A DNA stretch of 64,000 bases, taken from positions 2,955,001 to 3,019,000 of the forward strand of contig NZ_LT629733.1 in NCBI RefSeq assembly GCF_900104785.1, in the 5' to 3' direction. The notes beneath the pieces were generated by a model, which was given only the letters and a program-made list of their open reading frames with translations, did no database searches and was not told the DNA's origin. The DNA comes from Formosa sp. Hel1_31_208 (lineage in GTDB: Bacteria > Bacteroidota > Bacteroidia > Flavobacteriales > Flavobacteriaceae). Positions 42,376-50,953 of the stretch are shown piece after piece (within the stretch, counting starts at the first letter, position 1; every line of letters starts with the position of its first letter). Position numbers and translations under genes: made by a program.

Positions 42376-44859
42376 TTAAATTCGTTTTATAAAATCCTTG
42401 ACACGTTTGAACAGGCTGTTGTTATCACGCTCATGATAAGCATTACCGTAAGTGCCATAACCATAACCGTAGCCGTAGCCATAGCCATAGCCATAACCAT
42501 AACTTTGGTTGGATTTATGCCTGTAAAAGTTTAAAACAAAGCTGATATTCTTGACTTCTCCAGCTCTGTATTTGGCATTTACAAGCGCTAACATGCCTTT
42601 TTTGGTATAATCTAACCGCACCATAAAAATGGTGGCATCGGCATAATGTGTCAATTCTAAAGCATCGGTTACTAGCCCCAGAGGTGGTGTATCTAAAATA
42701 ATCATATCATACTCCTGACGTAATTGCAGTAATAGATCTTTCAGCTGGTCACTCATCAATAATTCAGACGGGTTTGGCGGTACGGGACCTGAGGGCACAA
42801 TATCAAGATTTTCAATATGTGTGGTTATTTTAATGCTCTCAAAATCGCTCTCCCCAATTAAGTAATTTACTACCCCTTTATCATTGTCAATATTAAAATC
42901 TCCAAAAATTTTAGGTTTACGCAAATCCAAACCTAAAAGAATGGTTTTCTTACCGGTAAGCGCATAGACCGTCGCAATATTAATAGAACAAAAGGTTTTT
43001 CCTTCACCACTCACCGAAGATGTAATCATGAGTGTTTTTCCGTGTTCCACATCTAATTTCTTATAGAAAAATTGCAAACTCGAACGAATCGCTCTAAACG
43101 ATTCAGCTACTGCCGATTTTGGTTTTTCATAAACAACGAGGTTGTTTTTATATTTGTACTTCCCAATCAAGCCTATAATTGGAATTTTAGACAATTGTTC
43201 GACCTCCTCCGACCCGTGAATGGTATTATCGAGCAGAAAGACCACAAAAATCAAAAACATGGGAATAAAAAAGCCCATCATCAAACCCATCATATAATTG
43301 AGGGACTTATTAGGACCAATTAAACCACCGCCTATATCTTTGGCTTCATCCACAATGGAGATGTCAGAAATATTAGCCGCCTTCACTATGGCCGCCTCGC
43401 TTCGTTTGGCCATATAGACGTCATAAGCCTCCTGACTGATGTCCAAATTACGTTGAATTTTTAAGAACTGCTGTTGATCTTCGGGCAATCCACTCAACTT
43501 GGCTTCAAAATTGGCAATCCTGTTATTTATTGCTGCGATCTGAACACGTATTGTCTTTTTCGTAGCATCAATGGTTTCTAATAATACATTCTTTTCGGCA
43601 TCAATACGGCGATCAATATCTTTAAACAAGCCTGACCCTTCTTTGGTGGTATACTCTAAATTTTGCCGTTCAATAGACAAACCGGTGATCTTCGCCACAC
43701 TACTTAAAATATTATTCTCATCAATTCCAACTGAGGTAGGAGCCGCGATATTGGTATAATCGGTTTTTGTATTTAAATAGGTTTCTAAATTATCGAGATA
43801 ATTGAGCTTTAGCTCTTCATTTTGTTTACCAATTTCAATTGCTCTGAGTTGTGATGAAATGTTAGAAATTTCTTCCGTGACACTAAAGACCTTGTTTTGT
43901 TTTCTGAAATCATTCATTTCATCAGTAAAACCTCTGAGGTCGTCATCAACAGCGTTTAGACTACTATCTATAAACTTAATGGTATTGGTGGCATATAGGT
44001 TTTTACGTTCCAATTCAGTGCGGCTTAAGATGGCAGAGGTTGTATTTAAATAATCAACAATCTTCGCTTTATTCGTTCCCGACAATTGTAGCCGCAATAC
44101 AGACGGTGACGAGGGAGAAAATGGAGTGATGCTTACCTTTCCTTTATAAGAATTCACAACGCCATCAAAATTTGCAAATCGTATAAAAAACTCTGATCCG
44201 GGTTGCACATTTAAATTTGGTTTCAGCGTGAGTGACCCATTTAAAAATGACAAGCTAATATAATCACCATTCTTGTAGGATTTGGTAAACGTTCCTGTTG
44301 GTACTTGTATTCGTTTCTTCGATTTATCTGAATAGATCTGTGCTGTCCTATTAGCCCCTTCAAACTCGGTAAAGACTTCAAATTCATTATTGTTTTTAAA
44401 TCGAATCCCCACAGGATAGCCTAAAACTTGAGGTTGTGATTTATCGAGAATAAACTCAAAAGGGACCCGTTTGTATACATCTTCTTTTCGGTATTTACCT
44501 TCAACCAAATAGCTCATATAATACTGAAGCGAATCGACCACCAATTCGTTATGCGACCTGGTCTTCATGGTGGTAATCACCTTCCCTACCTTACCAGAAA
44601 CACCACCCCAATTAAAAGAGATACTGGTATTGGCAGTAAAAAACGGATTTTGATCGTTTTCAACAGAAATTAAAGAGTCTAATTTGTAAACATTTTGTTT
44701 CCTTACATTAATTAAATAGGCGATGATCATCGCCAAACTCACGAACACTAATATAAACTTCCATAGACTGAGAACTTTAAACAAATAGCCTCTAAAGTCA
44801 AAACTTAATCGACTAGACTCTGTCTGTTCAAATTCATCATGTGTGTTATAATCTTTCAT
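42376..44859 (-). CDS. wzc: Polysaccharide co-polymerase / bacterial tyrosine kinase (Wzc-like)
   Basis: An 827-residue inner-membrane protein that controls chain length and export. Transmembrane helices are near residues 33-50 and 510-535, enclosing a large periplasmic Wzz domain with coiled coil. The cytoplasmic kinase domain has Walker A SSVSGEGKT (about 614-622), the A' motif LLGLDLRKP and DMIILDTPPL. The tail carries eight tandem Tyr-Gly units (about residues 787-802) and further tyrosines at about 804 and 808, the usual autophosphorylation cluster. It follows wza directly, so Wza/Wzc is the probable outer-membrane export pair. Confidence 0.93.
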   Translation of the reverse strand: MKDYNTHDEFEQTESSRLSFDFRGYLFKVLSLWKFILVFVSLAMIIAYLINVRKQNVYKLDSLISVENDQNPFFTANTSISFNWGGVSGKVGKVITTMKTRSHNELVVDSLQYYMSYLVEGKYRKEDVYKRVPFEFILDKSQPQVLGYPVGIRFKNNNEFEVFTEFEGANRTAQIYSDKSKKRIQVPTGTFTKSYKNGDYISLSFLNGSLTLKPNLNVQPGSEFFIRFANFDGVVNSYKGKVSITPFSPSSPSVLRLQLSGTNKAKIVDYLNTTSAILSRTELERKNLYATNTIKFIDSSLNAVDDDLRGFTDEMNDFRKQNKVFSVTEEISNISSQLRAIEIGKQNEELKLNYLDNLETYLNTKTDYTNIAAPTSVGIDENNILSSVAKITGLSIERQNLEYTTKEGSGLFKDIDRRIDAEKNVLLETIDATKKTIRVQIAAINNRIANFEAKLSGLPEDQQQFLKIQRNLDISQEAYDVYMAKRSEAAIVKAANISDISIVDEAKDIGGGLIGPNKSLNYMMGLMMGFFIPMFLIFVVFLLDNTIHGSEEVEQLSKIPIIGLIGKYKYKNNLVVYEKPKSAVAESFRAIRSSLQFFYKKLDVEHGKTLMITSSVSGEGKTFCSINIATVYALTGKKTILLGLDLRKPKIFGDFNIDNDKGVVNYLIGESDFESIKITTHIENLDIVPSGPVPPNPSELLMSDQLKDLLLQLRQEYDMIILDTPPLGLVTDALELTHYADATIFMVRLDYTKKGMLALVNAKYRAGEVKNISFVLNFYRHKSNQSYGYGYGYGYGYGYGYGTYGNAYHERDNNSLFKRVKDFIKRI
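42455..42502 (-). repeat. Eight tandem hexanucleotides coding for the Tyr-Gly tail of Wzc
   Basis: The plus strand reads eight units of the form CCATAA/CCGTAG/CCATAG in a row (48 bases). Each unit is two codons, Tyr-Gly, on the coding strand, so gain or loss of a unit keeps the frame. Unit variants are arranged as 2+2+2+2. Confidence 0.9.
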
Positions 44860-45654
44860 CTATAGTCTAGTAACAAGAACAATTGTAGTGGTTATCAAGG
44901 AGAGTACCGTAGCAATCGTCCCCAGTGTTTGAACTAAAGTTACTCCCGTTCCAATTGATTTTTGTTTGAGAGGTTTCACATAAATAATATCGTTAGGCTG
45001 TATGTAATAATACGGTGATTTCATCACTTCAATATCGGTTAAATCTACAGTATGTATTTTTTGGCCTTGTGGATATTGTCTGATAATCTGCACTTCTTTT
45101 CTGTTACCCGTCACAGGCATGTCACCAACATTAGCTAAGGCCTCAAAAATATTAACCCGTTCTTGAAATAAGGTTTGTGTGCCCGGTGAGCCTACTTCTC
45201 CTGTAGCAGTATACCGCAAGCCAGCTAATTTAACGGTAACAAAAATATTAGCTGTTTCCTTAAATTGATCTTCCAATAACATATTGGTAATTTGTCTTTC
45301 AATCTCTTCCATCGTATATCCAAGAACATTTAAGGTGCCTAAAGTTGGTACCCGTATGTTGCCATGTACGTCTATCGTAAAGCCATCAAAATAAGCGCGC
45401 TCAGCACTGGAAGCGTTCAAATTACCTTCCCCAACTGGGTTAAAAATAGTGACGTTTTCCTGGTCTAAGACCTTAATACGAATATTTAAAATATCATTGA
45501 CTTGCGCGCGATACAGCTTTGGTTGTTCTACCATAGTTTGCGTAGAGTCCAATGCTGTGTTTTTATTTTGAAGATATACAATGTCTTTTTGTGGAATACA
45601 TGATGTAACTAACGCACATAATAAGACACCTGTAAGCACTAATAATCTATTCAT
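44860..45654 (-). CDS. wza: Polysaccharide export outer-membrane lipoprotein (Wza-like)
   Basis: A 264-residue lipoprotein. ATG 45654 gives a signal peptide with lipobox LVTSC (MNRLLVLTGVLLCALVTSC); the Met at 45705 would sit inside the promoter. Domains are a Poly_export region (about residues 45-140, with YRAQVNDILNIRIKVL and VPTLGTLNVLGYTMEEIERQ) and a SLBB region (about 145-225, with YTATGEVGSPGTQTLFQ). A hydrophobic C-terminal segment follows at about 235-260. It probably forms the outer-membrane exit for the polymer and is the first gene of the locus, 1 base before wzc. Confidence 0.92.
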   Translation of the reverse strand: MNRLLVLTGVLLCALVTSCIPQKDIVYLQNKNTALDSTQTMVEQPKLYRAQVNDILNIRIKVLDQENVTIFNPVGEGNLNASSAERAYFDGFTIDVHGNIRVPTLGTLNVLGYTMEEIERQITNMLLEDQFKETANIFVTVKLAGLRYTATGEVGSPGTQTLFQERVNIFEALANVGDMPVTGNRKEVQIIRQYPQGQKIHTVDLTDIEVMKSPYYYIQPNDIIYVKPLKQKSIGTGVTLVQTLGTIATVLSLITTTIVLVTRL

Positions 45655-45676
45655 TGTTAAGTTGCTTGATGCTTCA

Positions 45677-45707
45677 CAAATATAACCTATCACTATTAAT
45701 ATCAAAA
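45677..45707 (-). promoter_or_regulatory. Promoter of the polysaccharide locus (upstream of wza)
   Basis: On the minus strand a TTTTG (45707-45703) is followed after 18 bases by TATATTTG (45684-45677), a perfect match to TAnnTTTG. The leader to ATG 45654 would be about 16 bases. The rest of the gap up to 45918 holds no gene and is shared with the divergent ABC-F gene. Confidence 0.6.
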
Positions 45708-45918
45708 CTATTCCTCGATTTTTTAGCCCTACCAGTTACTGTTTAAGTTTCTGAAAAAAGAAAATGAAGATTATTCTCTTAATCTAATTTACAAGAATCA
45801 CGCCTAGCAGAAGTTATGATTTGTTTTGCTCATGATATATACCGGAAAAAAGCACATATTATTGCCTTAAATTAAAAGGTAAATGGTATAATATCGCTTT
45901 CTTTGTAAAAAAATCGTC

Positions 45919-47787
45919 TTGAACTATCTTACTGTTGAACATATCTCAAAATCCTATGGCGAATTAGAGCTTTTTAAAGACCTCTCGTTTAGTATTCACA
46001 AGGATGATAAAATTGCCTTTGTCGCCAAAAATGGAAGCGGCAAAACTTCTATTCTCAATATCCTATCAGGAGCAGATACGGCAGATTCCGGACAAGTGGT
46101 CATGAGAAATGGATTGCGCATCTCTTTTTTGTCGCAATCCCCACAGTTTGATCCTAACCTCACTATTAACGAAACCATTTTCAATTCCGATTCTCCGCAA
46201 TTAAAAATCATCGAGAATTACGAAAAAGCATTACTCAATCCAGAGGACGCCGAGGCCTATCAGAAAGCTTTTGAGCAAATGGACCTCCATAATGCCTGGG
46301 AATTTGAACTGCAATTCAAACAAATTTTATCACAACTTAAACTTGACGATCTCGAGCAAAAGATTGATACCATGTCTGGCGGACAGCTAAAAAGACTGGC
46401 ATTAGCCCAGGCATTAATTAGCAATCCTGATCTATTAGTACTTGATGAACCCACCAACCACCTAGATCTAGAAATGATTGAATGGTTGGAACAGTATTTT
46501 GCAAAGTCACAGTTTACCTTATTTATGGTCACGCATGATCGTTATTTTTTAGAACGTGTATGTACTGAAATTATTGAACTTGATGAAGGCAAACTCTATA
46601 CCTATAAAGGAAATTACTCGTATTATTTAGAAAACAAAGAAGCGCGCATCAGTCAGGAGCAAGTCGAAACTGGAAAGGCAAAACAACTCTTTAAAAAGGA
46701 ATTGGAATGGATGCGTCGCCAACCTAAAGCGAGAACGACCAAATCGAAATCACGTATTGATGATTTTTCAGATATTAAAAAACGTGCCCACCAGCGTCGA
46801 AGTGATCATAAGGTTCAACTTGAGATTAATATGGAACGCTTAGGAAGCAAGATTGTAGAATTCCATAACGTTTCAAAAGCCTTTGAAGACAAAGTCATTC
46901 TAGACAAATTTGAATATACCTTTAAACGTGGCGAGCGGATAGGGATTATTGGTAAAAATGGGACTGGAAAATCAACGTTTTTAAATATGCTTACCAATAG
47001 CCAGCAACCTGATAGCGGTAAGATTATTATTGGCGATACCGTTAAATTTGGTTACTATACGCAAGGTGGTATCGCGGTAAAACCCCAACAAAAAGTGATT
47101 GAGGTTATCAAAGAATTTGGTGAATTTATTCCATTAGCTAAGGGACGACAAATTAGTGCTAAACAACTTTTAGAGCGTTTTCTATTCGATGGAAAAAAGC
47201 AGCACGATTATGTTGAAAAATTAAGTGGAGGTGAGCAAAAGCGCTTATACCTATGTACAGTTCTCATTCAGAATCCTAATTTTCTAATTTTAGACGAACC
47301 TACCAATGACCTCGATATCGTCACCTTAAATATTCTTGAAGAATTTTTACTGGATTTCCCAGGTTGTCTTCTCGTTGTTTCTCACGACCGTTACTTTATG
47401 GATAAAATTGTAGATCACCTATTCGTATTTAAAGGTGATGGTGTTGTTCAAGATTTTCCTGGTAATTATTCTGATTATAGAACTTACGAAGCATCAACTC
47501 CAGCAGCATCTAAAGTTACTGTTGAAACGTCTAAAGTTTCCGTAGAAAAAGAAAAAGATTATAAGGCCGAAAAGCTATCCTATAACGAGCAAAAAGAATA
47601 TAAAAATATAGAGAGTAAAATCCGTTCTTTAGAACTCGATAAAAAAATACTCGAAGAAAAATTTAATGACGCTTCTTTAACTCAGGAACAAATTAACAAG
47701 CTCTCGCTTCAGTTACAAACCATCATTAATACTATTGAAGAGAAAGAAATGCGCTGGCTTGAATTATCAGAAAAATTTGAATCCTAA
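45919..47787 (+). CDS. uup: ABC-F family ATPase (Uup-like)
   Basis: A 622-residue soluble protein with two ATPase domains. The first has AKNGSGKTSILNIL, LSGGQ as SGGQLKRLALAQAL and LLVLDEPTNHLDLEMIEWLE; the second has IGKNGTGKSTFLNML, SGGEQKRLYLCTVL and FLILDEPTNDLDIVTLNILE. Between them (about residues 240-300) is the basic interdomain linker. The C-terminus is a coiled coil (about 550-620), as in Uup. ABC-F proteins act on the ribosome or, for Uup, in DNA and ribosome maintenance. The TTG start follows CTTTGTAAAAAAA, a weak -7-like element. Confidence 0.9.
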   Translation: MNYLTVEHISKSYGELELFKDLSFSIHKDDKIAFVAKNGSGKTSILNILSGADTADSGQVVMRNGLRISFLSQSPQFDPNLTINETIFNSDSPQLKIIENYEKALLNPEDAEAYQKAFEQMDLHNAWEFELQFKQILSQLKLDDLEQKIDTMSGGQLKRLALAQALISNPDLLVLDEPTNHLDLEMIEWLEQYFAKSQFTLFMVTHDRYFLERVCTEIIELDEGKLYTYKGNYSYYLENKEARISQEQVETGKAKQLFKKELEWMRRQPKARTTKSKSRIDDFSDIKKRAHQRRSDHKVQLEINMERLGSKIVEFHNVSKAFEDKVILDKFEYTFKRGERIGIIGKNGTGKSTFLNMLTNSQQPDSGKIIIGDTVKFGYYTQGGIAVKPQQKVIEVIKEFGEFIPLAKGRQISAKQLLERFLFDGKKQHDYVEKLSGGEQKRLYLCTVLIQNPNFLILDEPTNDLDIVTLNILEEFLLDFPGCLLVVSHDRYFMDKIVDHLFVFKGDGVVQDFPGNYSDYRTYEASTPAASKVTVETSKVSVEKEKDYKAEKLSYNEQKEYKNIESKIRSLELDKKILEEKFNDASLTQEQINKLSLQLQTIINTIEEKEMRWLELSEKFES

Positions 47788-47789
47788 TC

Positions 47790-48560
47790 ATGTTTCAGAT
47801 TCTTGAATATATAAAGTTTTTATTCAAATCTACCAATCAACATGGTGTGCATTCCCCTTTTGTTTATGACCTCGTCACCAAATGCTTTTATGATACCTCA
47901 TCACATGAGGCCTATTCGCAACTTTTAGACTATAGAACAGCTTTATTACAGCATACAGGCCGTATTGAAATCACCGATTTCGGTTCGGGCTCAAGAGTTT
48001 TCAATTCAAATTCCAGACGTATAAGTGCGCTAGCAAAGACGTCAGGCAGCTCTTTAAAACGCGCACAACTCTTGTATAGAATTGTCCGTTATTTTAAACC
48101 GAAACACTCCCTTGAGCTTGGCACATCTCTAGGTATTGCAACTCATGCCATGGCCCTTGGTCATCATGAAAATAGCATTACAACTATTGAAGGTTGCCCA
48201 AAGGTTTCCGCATTTACCGCACAACAACTCCGTAATTACCATATACATAATGTGACCCTAGAAAACGGTGAGTTTGGAAGCCTCCTTCCAACATTAAATC
48301 ACCACAGCTATGATCTTGTTTTTTTTGATGGAAATCATCATAAAACAGCCACCTTAGATTATTTCCACAGTCTTTTAGAATCCGCCCACAATGATTCTAT
48401 TTTTATTTTTGATGACATATACTGGTCTAAAAGCATGATGGAAGCCTGGGAAATTATTAAAACACACCCTAAAGTAAGCGTTACCATTGATACCTTTTAT
48501 TGGGGTTTTGTGTTTTTTAGAAAAGAACAAGCCAAAGAAAATTTCATAATAAGAGTGTAA
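47790..48560 (+). CDS. Class I SAM-dependent methyltransferase
   Basis: A 256-residue protein. The SAM-binding region is [20 protein letters not shown] (about residues 105-124), followed by [20 protein letters not shown] and [20 protein letters not shown]. This layout resembles O-methyltransferases of the Methyltransf_24 type. The N-terminal [18 protein letters not shown] is conserved among related Bacteroidetes proteins. It starts 2 bases after the ABC-F stop, so the two are probably cotranscribed. The substrate is unknown. Confidence 0.8.
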   Translation: MFQILEYIKFLFKSTNQHGVHSPFVYDLVTKCFYDTSSHEAYSQLLDYRTALLQHTGRIEITDFGSGSRVFNSNSRRISALAKTSGSSLKRAQLLYRIVRYFKPKHSLELGTSLGIATHAMALGHHENSITTIEGCPKVSAFTAQQLRNYHIHNVTLENGEFGSLLPTLNHHSYDLVFFDGNHHKTATLDYFHSLLESAHNDSIFIFDDIYWSKSMMEAWEIIKTHPKVSVTIDTFYWGFVFFRKEQAKENFIIRV

Positions 48561-48574
48561 CAACAAGTCATGTA

Positions 48575-48605
48575 TTGCGTCATATGGTGTGAAATCTGTA
48601 TCTTG
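48575..48605 (+). promoter_or_regulatory. Promoter candidate upstream of the LolD-like ATPase gene
   Basis: TTG (48575-48577), 21 bases and TATCTTG (48599-48605) resemble the Bacteroidetes promoter, lacking one T in the -7 box. It lies after the Met at 48589 and so favours the start at 48637. Confidence 0.4.
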
Positions 48606-48636
48606 CAGAGACTTAAAATTAAAAGTATATTCCAGT

Positions 48637-49320
48637 ATGAGTAACGTCATTGAAATTAGAGATATCATTCGTGATTTTAAACTCGGGCAAGAGACTGTTC
48701 ATGTTCTAAAAGGTATAAATCTAGATATTGAACGTGGTGATTATGTCGCTATTATGGGACCATCAGGTTCTGGTAAATCCACCCTAATGAATCTATTAGG
48801 CTGTTTAGACACCCCAACTGCTGGACACTATATACTCAATGGTAAAGACGTGAGCCAAATGAGTGATGACGAGCTTGCGGAAATTAGAAATACTGAAATA
48901 GGCTTTGTATTCCAAACTTTTAATCTCTTACCCAGAACCACTGCTTTAGATAACGTAGCATTGCCAATGGTTTACGCTGGAGCTTCAAAATCTGAACGCG
49001 CGAAACGCGCTGAAGAAGTATTAAATGATGTTGGTCTCTCTGATCGTATGGATCATAAACCTAATCAGTTATCTGGTGGTCAACGGCAACGTGTTGCTGT
49101 GGGCCGTGCCTTAGTGAACAAGCCCTCCATTATTTTGGCTGATGAGCCTACTGGGAATTTAGATTCTAAAACGGGAATGGAAATCATGGCACTTTTCGAC
49201 GAGATTCACAGAGCTGGAAATACCGTCATTATGGTAACACACGAAGAGGAAGTTGCCGAACATGCACATCGTATTATAAGACTGCGTGACGGGATGGTAG
49301 AAAGCGATACGCGAAGATAA
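48637..49320 (+). CDS. LolD/MacB-type ABC transporter ATP-binding protein
   Basis: A 227-residue ATPase. ATG 48637 ([14 protein letters not shown]) is chosen over a Met 16 codons upstream, which would precede the likely transcription start. Walker A is [15 protein letters not shown], the signature is [17 protein letters not shown], Walker B is [12 protein letters not shown], and the [20 protein letters not shown] stretch is typical of the LolD/MacB/FtsE group. It would power a type VII ABC system such as lipoprotein release or macrolide export. The partner permease is not next to it, so the system is unknown. Confidence 0.9.
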   Translation: MSNVIEIRDIIRDFKLGQETVHVLKGINLDIERGDYVAIMGPSGSGKSTLMNLLGCLDTPTAGHYILNGKDVSQMSDDELAEIRNTEIGFVFQTFNLLPRTTALDNVALPMVYAGASKSERAKRAEEVLNDVGLSDRMDHKPNQLSGGQRQRVAVGRALVNKPSIILADEPTGNLDSKTGMEIMALFDEIHRAGNTVIMVTHEEEVAEHAHRIIRLRDGMVESDTRR

Positions 49321-49419
49321 GAATGTCAAGAGGCTAAATTTTACGGCTATTGTAAGTGATGTTTTTTTCGCTCAACTCTGAGAAATAATAACCTGAATGA
49401 AAATTTAAACACATAAATC

Positions 49420-49548
49420 ATGCTTTACACAATTGCCATACTTGCGGGTTTCTTTGTATTCATTCGAATTATTTTTAGAAATAATGAACGTTTACGTGAA
49501 CGTCGAAATAAAGATTCTATCTTTCATAAACGTCGCTTCAAACGATAA
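49420..49548 (+). CDS. Small basic membrane-anchored protein of 42 residues
   Basis: ATG 49420 to TAA 49546-49548 gives 42 residues: a hydrophobic stretch LYTIAILAGFFVFIRIIF, then a very basic tail with ERLRERRNKDSIFHKRRFKR. Its layout (one transmembrane segment followed by an Arg/Lys tail) is that of a small inner-membrane protein. The next gene begins 5 bases after its stop. The family is not recognised. The gap before it (49321-49419) shows nothing else. Confidence 0.55.
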   Translation: MLYTIAILAGFFVFIRIIFRNNERLRERRNKDSIFHKRRFKR

Positions 49549-49552
49549 GATC

Positions 49553-49747
49553 ATGACTAAAAAAATATGGTATATCATCGCTGGTATTTTACTTTGCTTT
49601 TTAGGTTCTGTGCTCATTATTTCCATAACAATATACGCTGACAAAGCCACAAACAATAGTGTTTATTACTTCCTTATCATGCCTTTTATTTTAGAAATAA
49701 TTGGCGTTTTGATCCTTCGCAAAGGCATTCTTTTAAACGGCAACTAA
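49553..49747 (+). CDS. Small two-helix membrane protein of 64 residues
   Basis: ATG 49553 (MTKKIWYIIAGILLCFLGSV) to TAA gives 64 residues with two hydrophobic helices (about residues 5-27 and 37-58) separated by a short hydrophilic turn (ADKATNNS). A longer reading from 49433 would overlap the preceding small gene in another frame and is rejected. It probably forms an operon with the 42-residue protein. I do not recognise a family. Confidence 0.6.
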   Translation: MTKKIWYIIAGILLCFLGSVLIISITIYADKATNNSVYYFLIMPFILEIIGVLILRKGILLNGN

Positions 49748-49793
49748 AAAAAATTCAACGATGCGCATTAGTGCGATTCGAATTAAAAACGCG

Positions 49794-49801
49794 TATTTTT
49801 G
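49794..49801 (+). promoter_or_regulatory. -7 box candidate before the cobalamin adenosyltransferase gene
   Basis: TATTTTTG is a perfect TAnnTTTG match, 25 bases before ATG 49827. I see no TTG at the expected -33 position. Confidence 0.45.
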
Positions 49802-49826
49802 AATTTCAAAAATTGACACTTGTATT

Positions 49827-50402
49827 ATGAAAATATATACTAAAACAGGAGATAAAGGCACCACCGCTCTTTTTGGAGGCACTCGCGTCCCAAAGCATCA
49901 CATTCGCATTGATAGCTACGGAACCGTAGACGAATTAAACTCGCACCTCGGACTCATTAGAGATCAAGATATTGATAATCACTACAAAGACGTACTTATA
50001 AAAATCCAGGATCGTTTGTTTACTGTCGGCGCTATTTTAGCAACCGACCCAGAAAAAGCCATCTTAAAAAGTGGAAAGCAGCGACTTAATATTCCAAAAA
50101 TTTCGGAAGGTGATATTCAACAACTGGAACAAGAAATGGATACCATGAATGAGGCATTGCCACCAATGACACACTTCGTATTGCCTGGCGGCCATCAAAC
50201 CGTGTCATTCTGTCACATCGCTCGTTGTGTGTGCAGGAGAGCCGAACGCTTGGCCAGTGCACTTAATGATTTGGAACCTTTTCAACCCGAGAGTCTCACA
50301 TACTTAAACCGACTTTCTGACTATCTCTTTGTATTGGCACGAAAGTTGTCCTATGACTTGCAAGCCGGAGAAGTAAAATGGATTCCAGAAAAAGAATCCT
50401 AG
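49827..50402 (+). CDS. Cob(I)alamin adenosyltransferase, PduO type
   Basis: A 191-residue enzyme that forms adenosylcobalamin from ATP and cob(I)alamin. The N-terminus MKIYTKTGDKGTTALFGGTR is the PduO/MMAB ATP-binding signature, and HIARCVCRRAERLASALND carries the conserved Cys-Arg-x2-Glu-Arg region. Length matches the family. Adenosylcobalamin is needed by methylmalonyl-CoA mutase, whose chaperone MeaB is encoded at 62811-63887. Monocistronic by layout. Confidence 0.93.
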   Translation: MKIYTKTGDKGTTALFGGTRVPKHHIRIDSYGTVDELNSHLGLIRDQDIDNHYKDVLIKIQDRLFTVGAILATDPEKAILKSGKQRLNIPKISEGDIQQLEQEMDTMNEALPPMTHFVLPGGHQTVSFCHIARCVCRRAERLASALNDLEPFQPESLTYLNRLSDYLFVLARKLSYDLQAGEVKWIPEKES

Positions 50403-50500
50403 AGTACCACTTTGCAGAATAAATTATCAGTTCTAACAGGCTTAAACTCAATAAAAATTAAACGTTCTTTAAATTATTATTTAATTAATTCATTTTTTTC

Positions 50501-50530
50501 TTGACTTTATGAACTATAATTTTATTTTTG
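50501..50530 (+). promoter_or_regulatory. Promoter of the DUF2795-protein gene
   Basis: TTG (50501-50503), exactly 19 bases and TATTTTTG (50523-50530) match TTG-N19-TAnnTTTG in full. The leader to ATG 50553 is about 16 bases. It is the best promoter match I find in the window. Confidence 0.7.
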
Positions 50531-50552
50531 CAAAAAAATAAACCTATAACAC

Positions 50553-50774
50553 ATGTATTGGACATTAGAATTAGCATCTTATTTAAGTGATGCGCCTTGG
50601 CCAGCAACTAAAGACGAATTAATCGACTACGCTATTAGAACAGGGGCTCCTTTGGAAGTTGTTGAAAATCTACAAGCGATAGAAGACGAAGGTGACTCTT
50701 ATGATTCCATTGAGGAAATCTGGTCTGACTATCCGACTGACGAAGACTACCTCTGGAATGAGGACGAGTATTAA
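50553..50774 (+). CDS. Small acidic DUF2795 domain protein
   Basis: A 73-residue acidic protein. The WTLELASYLSDAPWPATKDE and LIDYAIRTGAPLEVVENLQA stretches match the DUF2795 domain (helical, of unknown function). The C-terminus is rich in Asp, Glu and Tyr (YPTDEDYLWNEDEY). It has its own strong promoter and terminator, so it is probably well expressed alone. Related short proteins are common in Flavobacteriia. No function is known to me. Confidence 0.85.
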   Translation: MYWTLELASYLSDAPWPATKDELIDYAIRTGAPLEVVENLQAIEDEGDSYDSIEEIWSDYPTDEDYLWNEDEY

Positions 50775-50820
50775 AGGTAATTTTATCAAGAATTACTTTT
50801 TTGAATATAAGAAAAGTTAA

Positions 50821-50845
50821 AAAGTCTCGTTTAGAGACTTTTTTT
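50821..50845 (+). terminator. Rho-independent terminator after the DUF2795-protein gene
   Basis: AAAGTCTC and GAGACTTT form an 8-bp stem with a GTTTA loop, followed by a T run to 50845. It lies about 46 bases after the stop codon and before the secA promoter. Confidence 0.8.
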
Positions 50846-50856
50846 GTGCTTAAATC

Positions 50857-50887
50857 TTCGTAAAAAATAACACAAATCTTATCTTTG
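50857..50887 (+). promoter_or_regulatory. secA promoter candidate
   Basis: TTCG (50857-50860), 19 bases and TATCTTTG (50880-50887) match the Bacteroidetes consensus except for one -33 base. It overlaps the first in-frame ATG at 50885, which supports the later secA start at 50954. Confidence 0.55.
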
Positions 50888-50911
50888 AGATTCCAGAATT
50901 TTAAAGAGAAC

Positions 50912-50929
50912 AACGTTGCTCGCAACGTT
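50912..50929 (+). promoter_or_regulatory. Perfect palindrome in the secA leader
   Basis: AACGTTGC and GCAACGTT face each other across TC, giving an 8-bp perfect inverted repeat 24 bases before the secA start and about 25 bases after the -7 box. It may be an RNA hairpin or a protein-binding site. Confidence 0.5.
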
Positions 50930-50953
50930 ATAAAACAATATAACACACATAAC

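Noticed and set aside
42455..42502. Short tandem repeat as a possible CRISPR array
   Set aside because: Units are 6 bases with no spacers and code for Tyr-Gly in Wzc. No CRISPR array is seen in the window.
6603..45654. Insertion sequences or integrase near the composition break
   Set aside because: No transposase, integrase, terminal repeat or tRNA end was found; transfer is inferred only from base composition.
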